Assembly: GCA_002385985.1 (NCBI GenBank)
Contig: DGEO01000040.1
Coordinates: forward strand, 2,377-36,557
Direction of reading: 5' to 3'
DNA length: 34,181 nucleotides
Origin: Anaerolineaceae bacterium UBA3924
GTDB taxonomy: Bacteria > Chloroflexota > Anaerolineae > Anaerolineales > Anaerolineaceae
Below the pieces are notes generated by a model. It ran no database searches and was not told the origin of the DNA. It saw nothing but the letters and a program-made list of their open reading frames with translations. A program made the translations under genes and the position numbers. Shown here one piece after another: positions 1 to 8,319 of the stretch (its first letter is position 1; each line of letters starts with the position of its first letter).

Positions 1-659
1 CGCCCGCTCTGCGTGGTCAGCACGCGCCGCTGGCCGTCCACCCGCAGCCCGCTGACCATCTCACCGGCCAGCACCTCCACGCCCTGCTCGCGGTAGTAAT
101 CGTTCAGGAAGCGCCCCACTTCCGGCGGGAAGATGCGCGCGCCGATGCCCTCCTCGGGAAAGAGCATGGTCACCTTGCGGCCGTTCATGGCCAGCGCGGC
201 GGCGATCTCCGCCCCGATAAATCCGCCGCCGATCACGGCGAAGTCGGCGCCGGTCTCGCTCAGCTCCGCCAGGCGGTGATAGTCCCGCACTGTGCGGTAG
301 TAGATGATCTCATCCCCGCCGAAGGGCAGGCGGCGCGGCGCGCCGCCGGTGGCCAGCAGCAGCTTTTCGCCCTGGTAGGACTCGCCCTGCCGGTCGCGCA
401 CGGTCAGGCCTTCCGGGTCCAGTTCGGTGATTTCGCAGCCCAGGATCAGCTCGGCGCCCTTCTGGTCGGTGCCCCGCCAGATGTTCTTGATCGGCCGGCC
501 CTTCCACAGGCCCTTGCTGAGCGGCGGGCGGTTGTAGGGCGGGTCAGGCTCCCGGCTGATGACCGCGATCGAGCCATCCGGGTCCAGTTCGCGGATGCCG
601 CGCACAGCCGCGTCCGCTGTCATCCCTCCACCGACAATCAGGTATTTGTAGCGGTTCAT
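1..659 (-). CDS. FAD-dependent NAD(P)H oxidoreductase, ferredoxin-reductase/AIF-like (C-terminus beyond window)
   Basis: The reading frame runs leftwards from an ATG at 659 and leaves the window still open, so only about 219 N-terminal residues are visible. The start follows a strong AGGAGAGG ribosome site. Residues 6-13 (YLIVGGGM) form the FAD-binding Rossmann loop, and the following TADAAVRGIRELD is typical of the ferredoxin reductase/apoptosis-inducing-factor branch. A second nucleotide loop, VIGGGFIGAEIAAAL at about residues 141-155, would bind NAD(P)H. The stretch PPYNRPPLSKGLW matches the active-site region of this family. The expected role is electron transfer between NAD(P)H and a ferredoxin, rubredoxin or similar partner. 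The partner is not identified here. The flavodoxin at 1409 is close but divergently placed, so a pairing is only a guess. Confidence 0.85.
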   Translation of the reverse strand, partial: MNRYKYLIVGGGMTADAAVRGIRELDPDGSIAVISREPDPPYNRPPLSKGLWKGRPIKNIWRGTDQKGAELILGCEITELDPEGLTVRDRQGESYQGEKLLLATGGAPRRLPFGGDEIIYYRTVRDYHRLAELSETGADFAVIGGGFIGAEIAAALAMNGRKVTMLFPEEGIGARIFPPEVGRFLNDYYREQGVEVLAGEMVSGLRVDGQRRVLTTQSG

Positions 660-1305
660 GCTGCACCTCTCCTTTCCCCGCGGATATGGTTCAATTTGTA
701 AGACAATTGTATATCAAACGGGTAAAAGTTTTCCCGGCCGGTAAACCCGGGAGGGTCCGGCGGGGAAACAGGTGTGAAGGATCAGTGCGGGGTGCGCCCC
801 GGCCGCGGGGCTGAATCAAATCATAGCACATCCGCCCCTTCGGCGGGTCGAAGCCGTCCCTCCCGGGCCATGCGGGCGGGTGCCGGCGGATGGACATAAC
901 CCCCTGGGCCCTATGGGCAGCACCCTTGGAGTTCCTGCCTTCCCTCCCAGGAGCCATTTCACCCATCCCCCCTGGCCCCCACCTGCACCCACGCAGTGGG
1001 TGTTCCCGCAGGGGCGTGTCTCCGCGCCTCTTGTCCCTGGCCGGGAAGGGGGAGTCGTCCTCCACCAATAACTCTCCCCCCTTCCCAGTGACGGAGTCGG
1101 GGACATCTAACCCGGCCGCTATGGGAAGGGGGGTTGGGGGGATGGGCGGAGAACTACTTCTGTAAGGAAAGGGGGCACCCCGGTGACTCCGCTTATGGTG
1201 GGCAGGTGAGGGATGGGTGAGAGGCTCCCCATGCCCATCAGGGAAGGGGCACTCCCATCGGCGAACCCTCATGGGAGAAGGGGGCACGCCCCTTTAAACT
1301 GCCTG
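660..1305. repeat. Non-coding stretch with G-rich repeat modules and inverted repeats
   Basis: About 650 bases hold no credible gene. The left end (roughly 690-725) is AT-rich and should contain the promoter of the minus-strand oxidoreductase. It includes the 8-base palindrome ACAATTGT at 703-710. From about 1041 a purine-rich module of the form GGGAAGGGGG recurs in variants at 1043, 1123, 1167, 1241 and 1274, often followed by CAC and a C-run. Its complement occurs at 1074-1086. The copy at 1074-1086 can pair with either the copy at 1043-1055 or that at 1123-1134, so alternative hairpins are possible. Open frames across the region are proline/glycine/arginine-rich and look like translated repeat DNA, not proteins. 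Confidence 0.6.
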
Positions 1306-1334
1306 TTTACACCTGCATCCAAACCCGCTATAGT
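1306..1334 (+). promoter_or_regulatory. Sigma-70-type promoter for the flavodoxin gene
   Basis: TTTACA at 1306-1311 and TATAGT at 1329-1334 are separated by exactly 17 bases. Each differs from the consensus hexamer at one position. The predicted transcript would start near 1341 and give a leader of about 70 bases before the flavodoxin ATG. Confidence 0.65.
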
Positions 1335-1408
1335 GTGATCAACCTGGCAGCGCGTCCAGGCTCCCGTAATTTCCCACTCGTCCGGCGCCGCCGGACAGGA
1401 GACAGCAA

Positions 1409-1894
1409 ATGAAAACCCTGATTGTGTACGATTCCTATTTCGGGAACACGGAACAGATCGCCCGGGCCATCGCCGCTGCCTTCGATCCAGGCGAATGCCT
1501 GGGCGTGATTCGGGTCGACGAAGTCGTCCCCGAGCAGCTGGCCGCCGCCGATCTGCTGATCGCCGGCTCACCCACCCGCGCCTTCCGCCCCTCAGACGGC
1601 ACGCGGGCCTTCCTCAAGAACCTGCCGGCAGGGGCGCTGGCGGGCCGCAGCGTGGCCGCCTTCGACACCCGCCTGGACGCGGAGCAAGCCCCTTCCGCCC
1701 TGCTGAAGTTCCTGGTGAAGCTGTTCGGCTACGCGGCCAAACCCATCGCCGGCGGGCTGGCGAAAAAGGGCGGCCGCGTGGTGGCGGAGCCGGAAGGCTT
1801 CCTGGTGGACGGCAGCGAAGGCCCCCTGCGCGAGGGCGAGCTGGAGCGCGCGGAAAACTGGGCGCGCTCGGTCCGCGCCGCGGCCGCCGGCTGA
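1409..1894 (+). CDS. Flavodoxin-like FMN protein
   Basis: The 161-residue protein begins MKTLIVYDSYFGNTEQIA, where DSYFGNTEQ is the FMN-phosphate loop of flavodoxins. The length (flavodoxins are about 140-170 residues) and the single-domain layout fit an electron carrier. A second flavin-contacting segment is AGSPTRAFRPSDGTRAF, after the third strand. The start is preceded by AGGAGA at a normal distance, and a near-consensus promoter lies upstream. The gene is monocistronic: the next gene converges from the other strand with only 20 bases between the stops and no visible terminator. Flavodoxin-domain proteins of this type also include quinone- or protoporphyrinogen-oxidase relatives, so the exact partner is open. 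Confidence 0.8.
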   Translation: MKTLIVYDSYFGNTEQIARAIAAAFDPGECLGVIRVDEVVPEQLAAADLLIAGSPTRAFRPSDGTRAFLKNLPAGALAGRSVAAFDTRLDAEQAPSALLKFLVKLFGYAAKPIAGGLAKKGGRVVAEPEGFLVDGSEGPLREGELERAENWARSVRAAAAG

Positions 1895-1914
1895 ACCAGA
1901 CCGCCCGGTGAGGG

Positions 1915-2466
1915 CTACCGGCGCGCCCGGCTGCGTCCGGTGATCAGCCAGCCGGCCAGCCCGACCAGCGCCGCCAGCAGCAGAGCCCCGGCCAGGCGCT
2001 CTTCCCGGCTGAGCAGCAGGCCCGGCTCGCCCTCGGGCAGCGCCTGCGGGTCCGCCGGACCGTCCGGGCCGGGGGCCAGGTCCATCCGCAGGTAGATGCG
2101 CGTAAACCGCAGCAGCGGGTACAGCCAGCGCGGAAAGTGCGGCACTGCCTCCTCCGGGCCGACCAGCCGCGGGGTGGTGAGCTCGAATTCGCGCCCGCGC
2201 CAGCGCAGCCGGCAGCCGCCGGCTGCCTGCACGTTCAGCCGCCAGTCAGTCCCCGGGCCGTAGGGCAGCGGGATGATGAACCCGCCCGGGGCCGGCACGG
2301 CCACCACCGGGGTCAGATAAGCCCTGCCGGAGCAGCGGCCGGTGTGCAGCACGGCGGCGTAGATCACCCGGCCGGCAAACCGCCCCGCCAGCCGGTTGGC
2401 GATCACCCGGTTGAAGCGGCGCAGCCAGTCCGCCCGGGTGGCAGTCAGGTCGGTTGTGGTGGTCAT
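1915..2466 (-). CDS. Deazaflavin-dependent nitroreductase (DUF385/PF04075-type) with C-terminal membrane helix
   Basis: The 183-residue product has the split-barrel signature of the F420-type nitroreductase family: HTGRCSGRAYLTPV (around residues 38-51), then a GGFIIPLPYGPGTDWRLN core and AGGCRLRWRGREFEL. Family members bind F420 or a flavin and reduce nitro compounds or quinones. The cofactor cannot be told from sequence alone. The C-terminus adds a hydrophobic helix (GALLLAALVGLAGWLITG) followed by basic residues, which suggests membrane anchoring, not usual for the family. I chose the ATG at 2466, seven codons inside a longer TTG-initiated frame (2487), because AGGTAAAG lies upstream of it. 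The gene diverges from mrpA. Confidence 0.75.
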   Translation of the reverse strand: MTTTTDLTATRADWLRRFNRVIANRLAGRFAGRVIYAAVLHTGRCSGRAYLTPVVAVPAPGGFIIPLPYGPGTDWRLNVQAAGGCRLRWRGREFELTTPRLVGPEEAVPHFPRWLYPLLRFTRIYLRMDLAPGPDGPADPQALPEGEPGLLLSREERLAGALLLAALVGLAGWLITGRSRARR

Positions 2467-2512
2467 GGGATTGCCTTTACCTGTCAATCCAATGGTTCAA
2501 ACTTCAGTATTC

Positions 2513-2520
2513 ATTATAAT
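2513..2520. promoter_or_regulatory. Palindromic -10 element shared by divergent genes
   Basis: ATTATAAT is its own reverse complement, so a perfect TATAAT is present on the plus strand (2515-2520, towards mrpA) and on the minus strand (2518-2513, towards the nitroreductase gene). It sits in the only AT-rich patch of the 157-base divergent gap. Neither side has a good -35 hexamer at 16-18 bases. Confidence 0.5.
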
Positions 2521-2623
2521 AATTTAGTGCTGATCTTTTGGCCGGGTCCGGCATAACCCGCCGCGGTCCGGCTGGCGCACACGGTCCACCTGGGGGAAAC
2601 GCCTTCGCAGGCGATAAAGGAGG

Positions 2624-4912
2624 ATGATGAGCATCACTGTCCTGTCGGGACTGGCCGGCTCGCTGCTGGCCGCCCCGCTCCAGCGCACTGCGCCGCGCCG
2701 GGCCGGCTGGCTGCTGGCCCTGCTTCCCCTCGGCCTGTTTATTTACTTCCTCACCCTTCTGGGACCGGTGTCCGCCGGGCGGACGCTGGTGGAAACCCTG
2801 CCCTGGGCGCCGGGCCTGGGGGTGGAGTTCTCCTTCTACCTGGACGGGCTGGGGCTGCTCATGGCGCTGCTGGTCAGCGGGATCGGCGCGCTCGTGCTGG
2901 TCTATGCCGGCGGCTACCTGGAGGGCCACCCGCAGCTGGGGCGCATGTACGCCTTCCTGCTGGTCTTCATGTCCGCCATGCTGGGGGTGGTGCTCTCCGG
3001 TCACCTGCTGACCACCTTCCTCTTCTGGGAGCTGACCAGCATCTCCTCCTTCCTGCTGATCGGCTTTGACCACAAGGATGAAACCTCGCGCAAATCAGCC
3101 CTGCAGGCCCTGCTGGTCACCGGCGGAGGCGGGCTGGCCATGCTGGCCGGGCTGGTGCTGCTCAACCAGGCCGCCGGGACGCTCTCCATCCCCGCACTGC
3201 TGGCCTCCAGCCCCGACCTGCTGAAGCACCCCCTCGCCGGTCCGGCCGCGGCACTGATCCTGCTGGGGGCCTTCACGAAATCGGCCCAGTTCCCCTTTCA
3301 CTTCTGGCTGCCCAACGCCATGGCCGCGCCCACGCCGGTCAGCGCCTACCTGCACTCGGCCACCATGGTCAAGGCCGGCGTTTTCCTGATCCTGCGCCTC
3401 GGCCCGGTGCTGGGCGATCACCCGCTGTGGACGCCGCTGGTGAGCCTGACCGGCGCAGTCACCCTGCTGCTGGGGGCCTGGATGGCGCTCTCGCAGACGG
3501 ACCTCAAGCGCCTGCTGGCCTATTCGACCGTCTCCATGCTCGGCCTGCTCACCCTGTTGGGCGGCCTGCGCACCCCCCTGGCGCTGGAAGCGGCGGTGGT
3601 CTTCCTCTTCGCCCACGCGCTCTATAAGGGCGCCCTCTTCATGGTGGCCGGCGCCGTCGACCACGAGACCGGCACCCGCGACGTGACCCGGCTCGGCGGG
3701 CTGGCCCGGCGGATGCCGCAGACGGCCGCCGCCGCGCTGCCCGCCGGGCTGTCCATGGCCGCGCTGCCGCCGCTCTTTGGCTTCATCGCCAAGGAGGTGG
3801 TCTACGAGGCCGCGCTGGAAAGCGGCCTTTTCGCCTTCGCCGCGGTTTTCGCCGCCTCCGCCGTGACGGTGTTCGCCGCCGCGGTGATCGCCGTGGAGGT
3901 TTTCTGGGCACGCCCGGCCGGCTCGCCGCCCCGCGAGCCGCACGAAGCGCCCCTCGCCCTGCGCCTGGGCCCGCTGGTTCTGGCCGGGCTGGGGCTGCTC
4001 GCCGGGCTGCTTCCTGGCCCGCTGGATCGTGCTCTCCTCTCCCCGGCCGCCGCCGGGCTGGTCGGGCATCCCCTGCAGCCGGGTCTGGCGCTCTGGCACG
4101 GGCTGACCCCGCTGCTGGCCTATTCGGCGCTCACCTTTGCAGCCGGAGCGCTGCTTTACCTGGCCCGCCGCCCGCTGCGCCGCCTGGCGGCCGCCCTGAC
4201 CGCCGGCTTCGGCCCCGACCGGCTGTACGACCTGGCCTACGCCGGGGTCTTCCGCCTGGCCGCCTGGCAGACCGGCCTGCTGCAGCACGGCACCCTGCGC
4301 TACTACCTGAACCTGACCGTGCTGGCCGCCACCGGCCTGGTCGGGACGGTGCTGCTGCTCTACGGCGGCTTGAACATGCCCGCCGCCTTCCCCGGGGCGA
4401 CTTTCTACGAAGTCCTGATCGCCGCGCTGATCCTGCTGGCGGCCGGGTTCGCCATCACCACCCGCTCGCGGCTGGGCGCGGTGGCAGCGCTGGGCGTGGT
4501 CGGCTACGGCGTGGCGGCCATCTTCCTGCTCTTCGGCGCCCCCGACCTGGCCATGACCCAGTTCCTGATCGAGTCGCTGACCGTGATCCTGTTCGTGCTG
4601 GCTTTCTACCACCTGCCCGACTTCGAGCGCTTCAGCAGCCGCCGCACCCGCCTGCGCGACATGCTGGTGGCCATGCTGGCCGGGGTGCTCATGACCGTGC
4701 TGACCCTCTCCGCCGTGGGCATCCAGATCTTCCCCACCATCTCCAGCTACTACGCCCAGGCCGCCCTGCCCGAGGCCCACGGGCGCAACATCACCAACGT
4801 GATCCTGGTGGACTTCCGCGGCTTTGACACCCTGGGGGAGAACGTGGTGCTGGCCCTGGCCGCCATCGGCGTGTTCGCGCTGCTCAAGTTCCCCAAGCGG
4901 AGGCAGCCATGA
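2624..4912 (+). CDS. mrpA: Mrp antiporter subunit A (MrpA/MnhA)
   Basis: The 762-residue, highly hydrophobic protein is a full-length MrpA. Its N-terminal two thirds resemble the NuoL proton-pumping subunit, with FLFWELTSISSFLLIGF carrying the conserved membrane glutamate, KSAQFPFHFWLPNAMAAPTP with the conserved lysine, and HALYKGALFMVAGAVDHETG. From about residue 590 come the DUF4040/MbhD-like segment (GAPDLAMTQFLIESLTVILF) and an MbhE-like end (GRNITNVILVDFRGFDTLGE). Mrp complexes exchange cytoplasmic Na+ (or K+) for external protons across the inner membrane. AAAGGAGG ends at 2623, directly before the ATG at 2624, so the next ATG at 2627 is an equally good or better start. The stop overlaps mrpB (ATGA). 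Confidence 0.95.
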   Translation: MMSITVLSGLAGSLLAAPLQRTAPRRAGWLLALLPLGLFIYFLTLLGPVSAGRTLVETLPWAPGLGVEFSFYLDGLGLLMALLVSGIGALVLVYAGGYLEGHPQLGRMYAFLLVFMSAMLGVVLSGHLLTTFLFWELTSISSFLLIGFDHKDETSRKSALQALLVTGGGGLAMLAGLVLLNQAAGTLSIPALLASSPDLLKHPLAGPAAALILLGAFTKSAQFPFHFWLPNAMAAPTPVSAYLHSATMVKAGVFLILRLGPVLGDHPLWTPLVSLTGAVTLLLGAWMALSQTDLKRLLAYSTVSMLGLLTLLGGLRTPLALEAAVVFLFAHALYKGALFMVAGAVDHETGTRDVTRLGGLARRMPQTAAAALPAGLSMAALPPLFGFIAKEVVYEAALESGLFAFAAVFAASAVTVFAAAVIAVEVFWARPAGSPPREPHEAPLALRLGPLVLAGLGLLAGLLPGPLDRALLSPAAAGLVGHPLQPGLALWHGLTPLLAYSALTFAAGALLYLARRPLRRLAAALTAGFGPDRLYDLAYAGVFRLAAWQTGLLQHGTLRYYLNLTVLAATGLVGTVLLLYGGLNMPAAFPGATFYEVLIAALILLAAGFAITTRSRLGAVAALGVVGYGVAAIFLLFGAPDLAMTQFLIESLTVILFVLAFYHLPDFERFSSRRTRLRDMLVAMLAGVLMTVLTLSAVGIQIFPTISSYYAQAALPEAHGRNITNVILVDFRGFDTLGENVVLALAAIGVFALLKFPKRRQP

Positions 4913-5328
4913 GGTCCTTCTTCCTGCGCACCGCCGTGCGCGTGCTGCTGCCCATGCTGCTGCTGTTCTCCATCTACCTGTTCCTGCGCGGGCACAACGA
5001 GCCGGGCGGCGGGTTCGTGGCCGGGCTGACCGCCGCGGCCGCCTGGTCGCTGTACGCCATCGCTTTTGATTCGCGCCACGCCCGGGCCGCCTTTCGCGTC
5101 GAGCCGCGCCGGTTGATCGCCACAGGGCTGCTGGTGATTCTCGCCAGCGGGCTGATCAGCACCTTCAGCGGGCGGTCCTACCTGAGCGGTATCTGGTTTT
5201 CCCTGCCGGTGCCCGGCCTCGGCGACATCGACCTGGGCACGCCGGTGCTGTTCGACCTGGGCGTCTTCATGACTGTGATCGGGGTGACCCTGGGCATCGT
5301 TTTTTCCCTGGAGGAAGTGGAGGAGTGA
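4909..5328 (+). CDS. mrpB: Mrp antiporter subunit B (MrpB)
   Basis: A 139-residue membrane protein, the usual MrpB length. The segment RGHNEPGGGFVAGLTAAAAW is the family hallmark, and four hydrophobic segments follow the expected pattern (about residues 8-25, 34-52, 68-87 and 112-135). It is a small structural subunit of the Mrp complex. The start overlaps the mrpA stop by four bases and the next gene begins one base after its stop, so translation is probably coupled along the operon. Confidence 0.93.
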   Translation: MRSFFLRTAVRVLLPMLLLFSIYLFLRGHNEPGGGFVAGLTAAAAWSLYAIAFDSRHARAAFRVEPRRLIATGLLVILASGLISTFSGRSYLSGIWFSLPVPGLGDIDLGTPVLFDLGVFMTVIGVTLGIVFSLEEVEE

Positions 5329-5329
5329 C

Positions 5330-5680
5330 ATGGAAATCCTGCTGGCCATCGTCATCGGAGCGCTGTACGCCGCGGCGGTATACATGCTGCTGCGGCGGGG
5401 AATCGTCAAGCTGCTGATTGGCCTGTCGCTGCTCAGCCACGCCGCCAATTTGCTCATCTTCACCGCCGCCGGGCTGACCCGCGGCGGCCCGCCCCTGGTT
5501 GCGCTGGAAGGCCAGGCCTCCACCCTGCCCCAGGCCGACCCGCTGCCGCAGGCCCTGATCCTGACAGCCATCGTGATCAGCTTCGCGGTGACCGCCTTCG
5601 CCCTGGCACTGGCCTACCGGGTTTACTACACCACCGGCAGCGGCGATATGGATGATCTTCAGCAGAGCGATATCTCATGA
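5330..5680 (+). CDS. mrpC: Mrp antiporter subunit C (MrpC, NuoK-like)
   Basis: The 116-residue protein has three membrane segments and the NuoK/MrpC core LLRRGIVKLLIGLSLLSHAANLLIF, split by a short loop, followed by DPLPQALILTAIVISFAVTAFALALAYR, which is diagnostic of MrpC. It is homologous to the NuoK subunit of complex I and is thought to contribute to the ion path next to MrpD. The ATG lies one base after the mrpB stop, with a purine-rich GGAGGAAGTGGAGG region ending that gene. Its stop overlaps mrpD by four bases. Confidence 0.93.
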   Translation: MEILLAIVIGALYAAAVYMLLRRGIVKLLIGLSLLSHAANLLIFTAAGLTRGGPPLVALEGQASTLPQADPLPQALILTAIVISFAVTAFALALAYRVYYTTGSGDMDDLQQSDIS

Positions 5681-7179
5681 GCCGCTGGCTGGTCGCCCCC
5701 ATCCTCATCCCCATGCTGACCGGCGTGCTGTGCCTGCTGGCGGTGCGCCGCCCGCGCCTGAACCGCTGGATCAGCGTAACCGGCGCTGCGCTGGAGCTGG
5801 CGGCGGCGGTCGCCCTGCTGGCCGCGGTGCGCTCGCAGGGCACGCTGGTGCTGCAGGTGGGCGGCTGGCCGGCCCCGTTCGGCATCACCCTGGTGGCCGA
5901 CCTGCTCAGCGCCTTCCTGCTGGCCGCGGCCTGCCTGCTGGCGTTCACCCTCTCAATCTACTCGCTGGCGTCCATCGGCGCGCAGCTGGAATCTTTCGCC
6001 TACCACACCCTGTACCACTTCCTGATCATGGGCGTCAGCGGGGCCTTCCTGACCGGCGACCTGTTCAACCTGTATGTCTGGTTCGAAGTCATGCTGATGG
6101 CCTCCTTCGTGCTCATGGCCCTGGGCGGCGAGCGCGGCCAGATGGAAGGGGCCATCAAATACGTCACCCTGAACCTGCTGGCCTCGGCCTTCTTCCTGGC
6201 CGCCCTGGGCATCCTCTACGGGCTGGTGGGCACGCTCAACCTGGCCGACCTGGCCGTCAAGATCGGCGGCGTCACCGAACGCCAGCCTCAGGGCATGCTG
6301 ATGGCCGTGGCGCTGCTCCTGCTGGTGGCCTTCGGCATCAAATCCGCCGTGTTCCCGCTGTTTTTCTGGCTGCCGGCCTCCTATCACACCCCGCCCGCGG
6401 CCGTCTCGGCCCTCTTTTCGGGGCTGCTGACCAAGGTGGGCGTCTACAGCCTGATCCGCGTGTTCACCATCCTGTTCGTGCAGAACCCCGACCTGACCCA
6501 CAACCTGATCCTGTGGATCTCCATCCCCACCATGGTAACCGGGGTGCTGGGGGCCGTGGCCCAGAACCAGTTCCGCCGGGTGCTCTCGTTCCACATCATC
6601 AGCCAGATCGGCTACATGATCCTGGGGCTGGGGCTGTTCACCCCGCTGGGGCTTGCCGGGGCCATCTACTTCACCGCCCACAACATGATCGCCAAGACCA
6701 ATCTGTTCCTGGTCAGCGGGGTGGTCGAGCGGCTGCAGGGCAGCCAGTGGCTCTCGCGGCTGGGGGGCCTGTACGTGACCCAGCCGCTGCTGGCCGGGCT
6801 GTTCCTGGTCCCGGCGCTGTCGCTGGCCGGGCTGCCGCCGCTCTCGGGCTTCTTCGCCAAGCTCAGCCTGATCCAGGCCAGCTTCGACGCCCGGCAGTAC
6901 CTGGCCGGAGGCGTGGCGGTGGCGGTCAGCCTGTTCACGCTGCTGTCGATGATGAAGCTGTGGAACGAGGCCTTCTGGAAGCCCCGCGCTGAAGACGCCC
7001 CCGCGGATGCCGAACTGCCCGACCGCGCCCGCTGGCTGGTCCCCATTGCCCTGCTCAGCCTGGTCACTCTGGCGATGGGTCTGGGCGCAAACTGGTTCTA
7101 CAGCCTGGCGCTGGACGCCGGCCATCAGCTGATGAACCCCAACAACTACATCCTGGCGGTGATGGGAGGCCAGCCGTGA
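5677..7179 (+). CDS. mrpD: Mrp antiporter subunit D (MrpD, NuoM/N-like)
   Basis: The 500-residue protein is the second antiporter-like subunit, at the usual length for MrpD. Family marks include GVSGAFLTGDLFNLYVWFEVMLMASFVLMAL with the key glutamate (split here over two helices), GIKSAVFPLFFWLPASYHTPPAAVSALFSGLLTKVG with the conserved lysine and HTPP turn, and a later FTAHNMIAKTNLFLVSGVVER. It probably forms a proton or cation channel together with MrpA and MrpC. It starts on an ATGA overlap with mrpC, and its own TGA overlaps the GTG start of mrpE. Confidence 0.95.
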   Translation: MSRWLVAPILIPMLTGVLCLLAVRRPRLNRWISVTGAALELAAAVALLAAVRSQGTLVLQVGGWPAPFGITLVADLLSAFLLAAACLLAFTLSIYSLASIGAQLESFAYHTLYHFLIMGVSGAFLTGDLFNLYVWFEVMLMASFVLMALGGERGQMEGAIKYVTLNLLASAFFLAALGILYGLVGTLNLADLAVKIGGVTERQPQGMLMAVALLLLVAFGIKSAVFPLFFWLPASYHTPPAAVSALFSGLLTKVGVYSLIRVFTILFVQNPDLTHNLILWISIPTMVTGVLGAVAQNQFRRVLSFHIISQIGYMILGLGLFTPLGLAGAIYFTAHNMIAKTNLFLVSGVVERLQGSQWLSRLGGLYVTQPLLAGLFLVPALSLAGLPPLSGFFAKLSLIQASFDARQYLAGGVAVAVSLFTLLSMMKLWNEAFWKPRAEDAPADAELPDRARWLVPIALLSLVTLAMGLGANWFYSLALDAGHQLMNPNNYILAVMGGQP

Positions 7180-7682
7180 ACTACTTCCTGGTCAATGCCT
7201 TTCTCGCTTTCATCTGGGCGCTGCTTTCGGGTGTGTTCACCCTGGAAAACCTGCTGATCGGCTTTCTGCTGGGCTATGCGGTGCTCTTTGCCGCCCGGCG
7301 GGTGCTGGGGCCGACGCGCTACTTCTACAAATCCACCCGCGCCGCGGGCTTTCTGCTCTACGCCTTCTATCAGATCCTGCAGGCCAACCTCAAAGTTGCG
7401 GCCGAGGTGCTCAGCCCGCGGCTCGACATCCAGCCGCGCATTCTGGCGGTGCCGGTGCGTTCCCGCACCGAGCTGGAGCTAACCCTGCTGGTCATCCTGA
7501 TCTCGCTGACCCCCGGCACGCTGGTGATCGACATTTCCACCGACCGGCGCGTGCTGTATATCCACCACATGATCGCCCCGGACCCCGAGGCCGCCATCGC
7601 CGGGATCACCGAGACCCTGGAGCGGCCGCTGCTTTCGCTGCTGCGCGGCGTTCCGCAGGATGAAAAGGAGGAGACAGCATGA
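7176..7682 (+). CDS. mrpE: Mrp antiporter subunit E (MrpE)
   Basis: The 168-residue product begins with two membrane segments (NYFLVNAFLAFIWALLSG and a second around residues 28-45) followed by the soluble MrpE domain with VRSRTELELTLLVILISLTPGTLVIDI, in which LTPGT is the hallmark. MrpE is needed for full complex assembly in studied systems. The start is GTG at 7176, overlapping the mrpD stop as GTGA. A GGAGG sequence about nine bases upstream serves as ribosome site. The end overlaps mrpF by four bases and carries a strong AAAAGGAGG that positions the next ribosome. Confidence 0.92.
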   Translation: MNYFLVNAFLAFIWALLSGVFTLENLLIGFLLGYAVLFAARRVLGPTRYFYKSTRAAGFLLYAFYQILQANLKVAAEVLSPRLDIQPRILAVPVRSRTELELTLLVILISLTPGTLVIDISTDRRVLYIHHMIAPDPEAAIAGITETLERPLLSLLRGVPQDEKEETA

Positions 7683-7954
7683 GCCTGCTGCACACCGGCG
7701 CGTTTGTGTGCATCAGCCTGGCGCTGGTGCTGGCCTTTTACCGCCTGGTGCGCGGCCCCAGCCTGCCCGACCGGGTGCTTTCCCTGGACCTCACGACCAC
7801 GCTGGTGGTGGGGCTGATCACCGTCTACGCCGTGTCCACCGGGCAGCCGCTCTACCTGGACATGGTGGTGGTGCTGGCGCTGATCAGCTTCCTGGCGACA
7901 GTGGCTTATGCCCACTACATCGAGAAAGGAGGCATGCCGTGGCGCAGGCGGTAG
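7679..7954 (+). CDS. mrpF: Mrp antiporter subunit F (MrpF)
   Basis: The 91-residue protein contains three membrane segments and the MrpF signature RLVRGPSLPDRVLSLDLTTTL at residues 22-42, with the conserved acidic residue in the second helix. It is a small membrane subunit of the complex, distantly related to bile-acid transport protein names in old annotations. AAAAGGAGG lies upstream of the ATG. The coding end overlaps the mrpG start by 16 bases, the largest overlap in the operon. Confidence 0.92.
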   Translation: MSLLHTGAFVCISLALVLAFYRLVRGPSLPDRVLSLDLTTTLVVGLITVYAVSTGQPLYLDMVVVLALISFLATVAYAHYIEKGGMPWRRR

Positions 7955-8319
7955 GTGACGTGCTGGTTTTTCTAGGCGCGCTGTGGATGCTGGTCGCCGC
8001 CATCGGCGTGGCCCGCATGCCGGACCTGTTCCAGCGCATGCACGCCTCCACCAAATCGCCCACGCTGGGGCTCGCCCTGCTGATGCTGGGCGCGTCGCTG
8101 CACTTCGGCGCGGTGCACATCACCGCCCGGGCGCTGGCGGTGGTGGTGTTCTACTTCATCACCGCGCCGGTCGCCGCACATGTGCTCGGCCGGGCGGCGT
8201 ATCTCTCCGGGGTGACGCTGTGGGAAGGCACGCTGGAGGACCAGCTCAAGGGCCGCTACACCCCGCACACGCACCAGCTGCGCTCCACCCCGACGGAGGA
8301 GATGGGGGAGGAGGGCTGA
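7939..8319 (+). CDS. mrpG: Mrp antiporter subunit G (MrpG)
   Basis: The 126-residue MrpG has the pattern GDVLVFLGALWMLVAAIGVARMPDLFQRMHASTKSPTLG across residues 6-44, where RMPDLFxRMHAxxKxxTLG is diagnostic. I place the start at GTG 7939 because AAAGGAGG ends six bases before it and the protein then begins at the right point for the family. The open frame continues further upstream but overlaps mrpE and mrpF there. This is the last gene of the operon. No terminator-like hairpin with a T-run follows directly. Confidence 0.92.
   Translation: MAQAVGDVLVFLGALWMLVAAIGVARMPDLFQRMHASTKSPTLGLALLMLGASLHFGAVHITARALAVVVFYFITAPVAAHVLGRAAYLSGVTLWEGTLEDQLKGRYTPHTHQLRSTPTEEMGEEG

Noticed and set aside
691..1287. 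198-codon minus-strand frame in the non-coding gap
   Set aside because: Pro/Arg/Gly-rich translation of the repeat modules, no ribosome site, and not similar to any protein family I know.
3095..4780. 561-codon minus-strand open frame
   Set aside because: It lies antisense to mrpA. Its composition is Gln/Gly/His/Arg-rich and has no family resemblance; such frames arise from the GC-rich third codon positions of the real gene.
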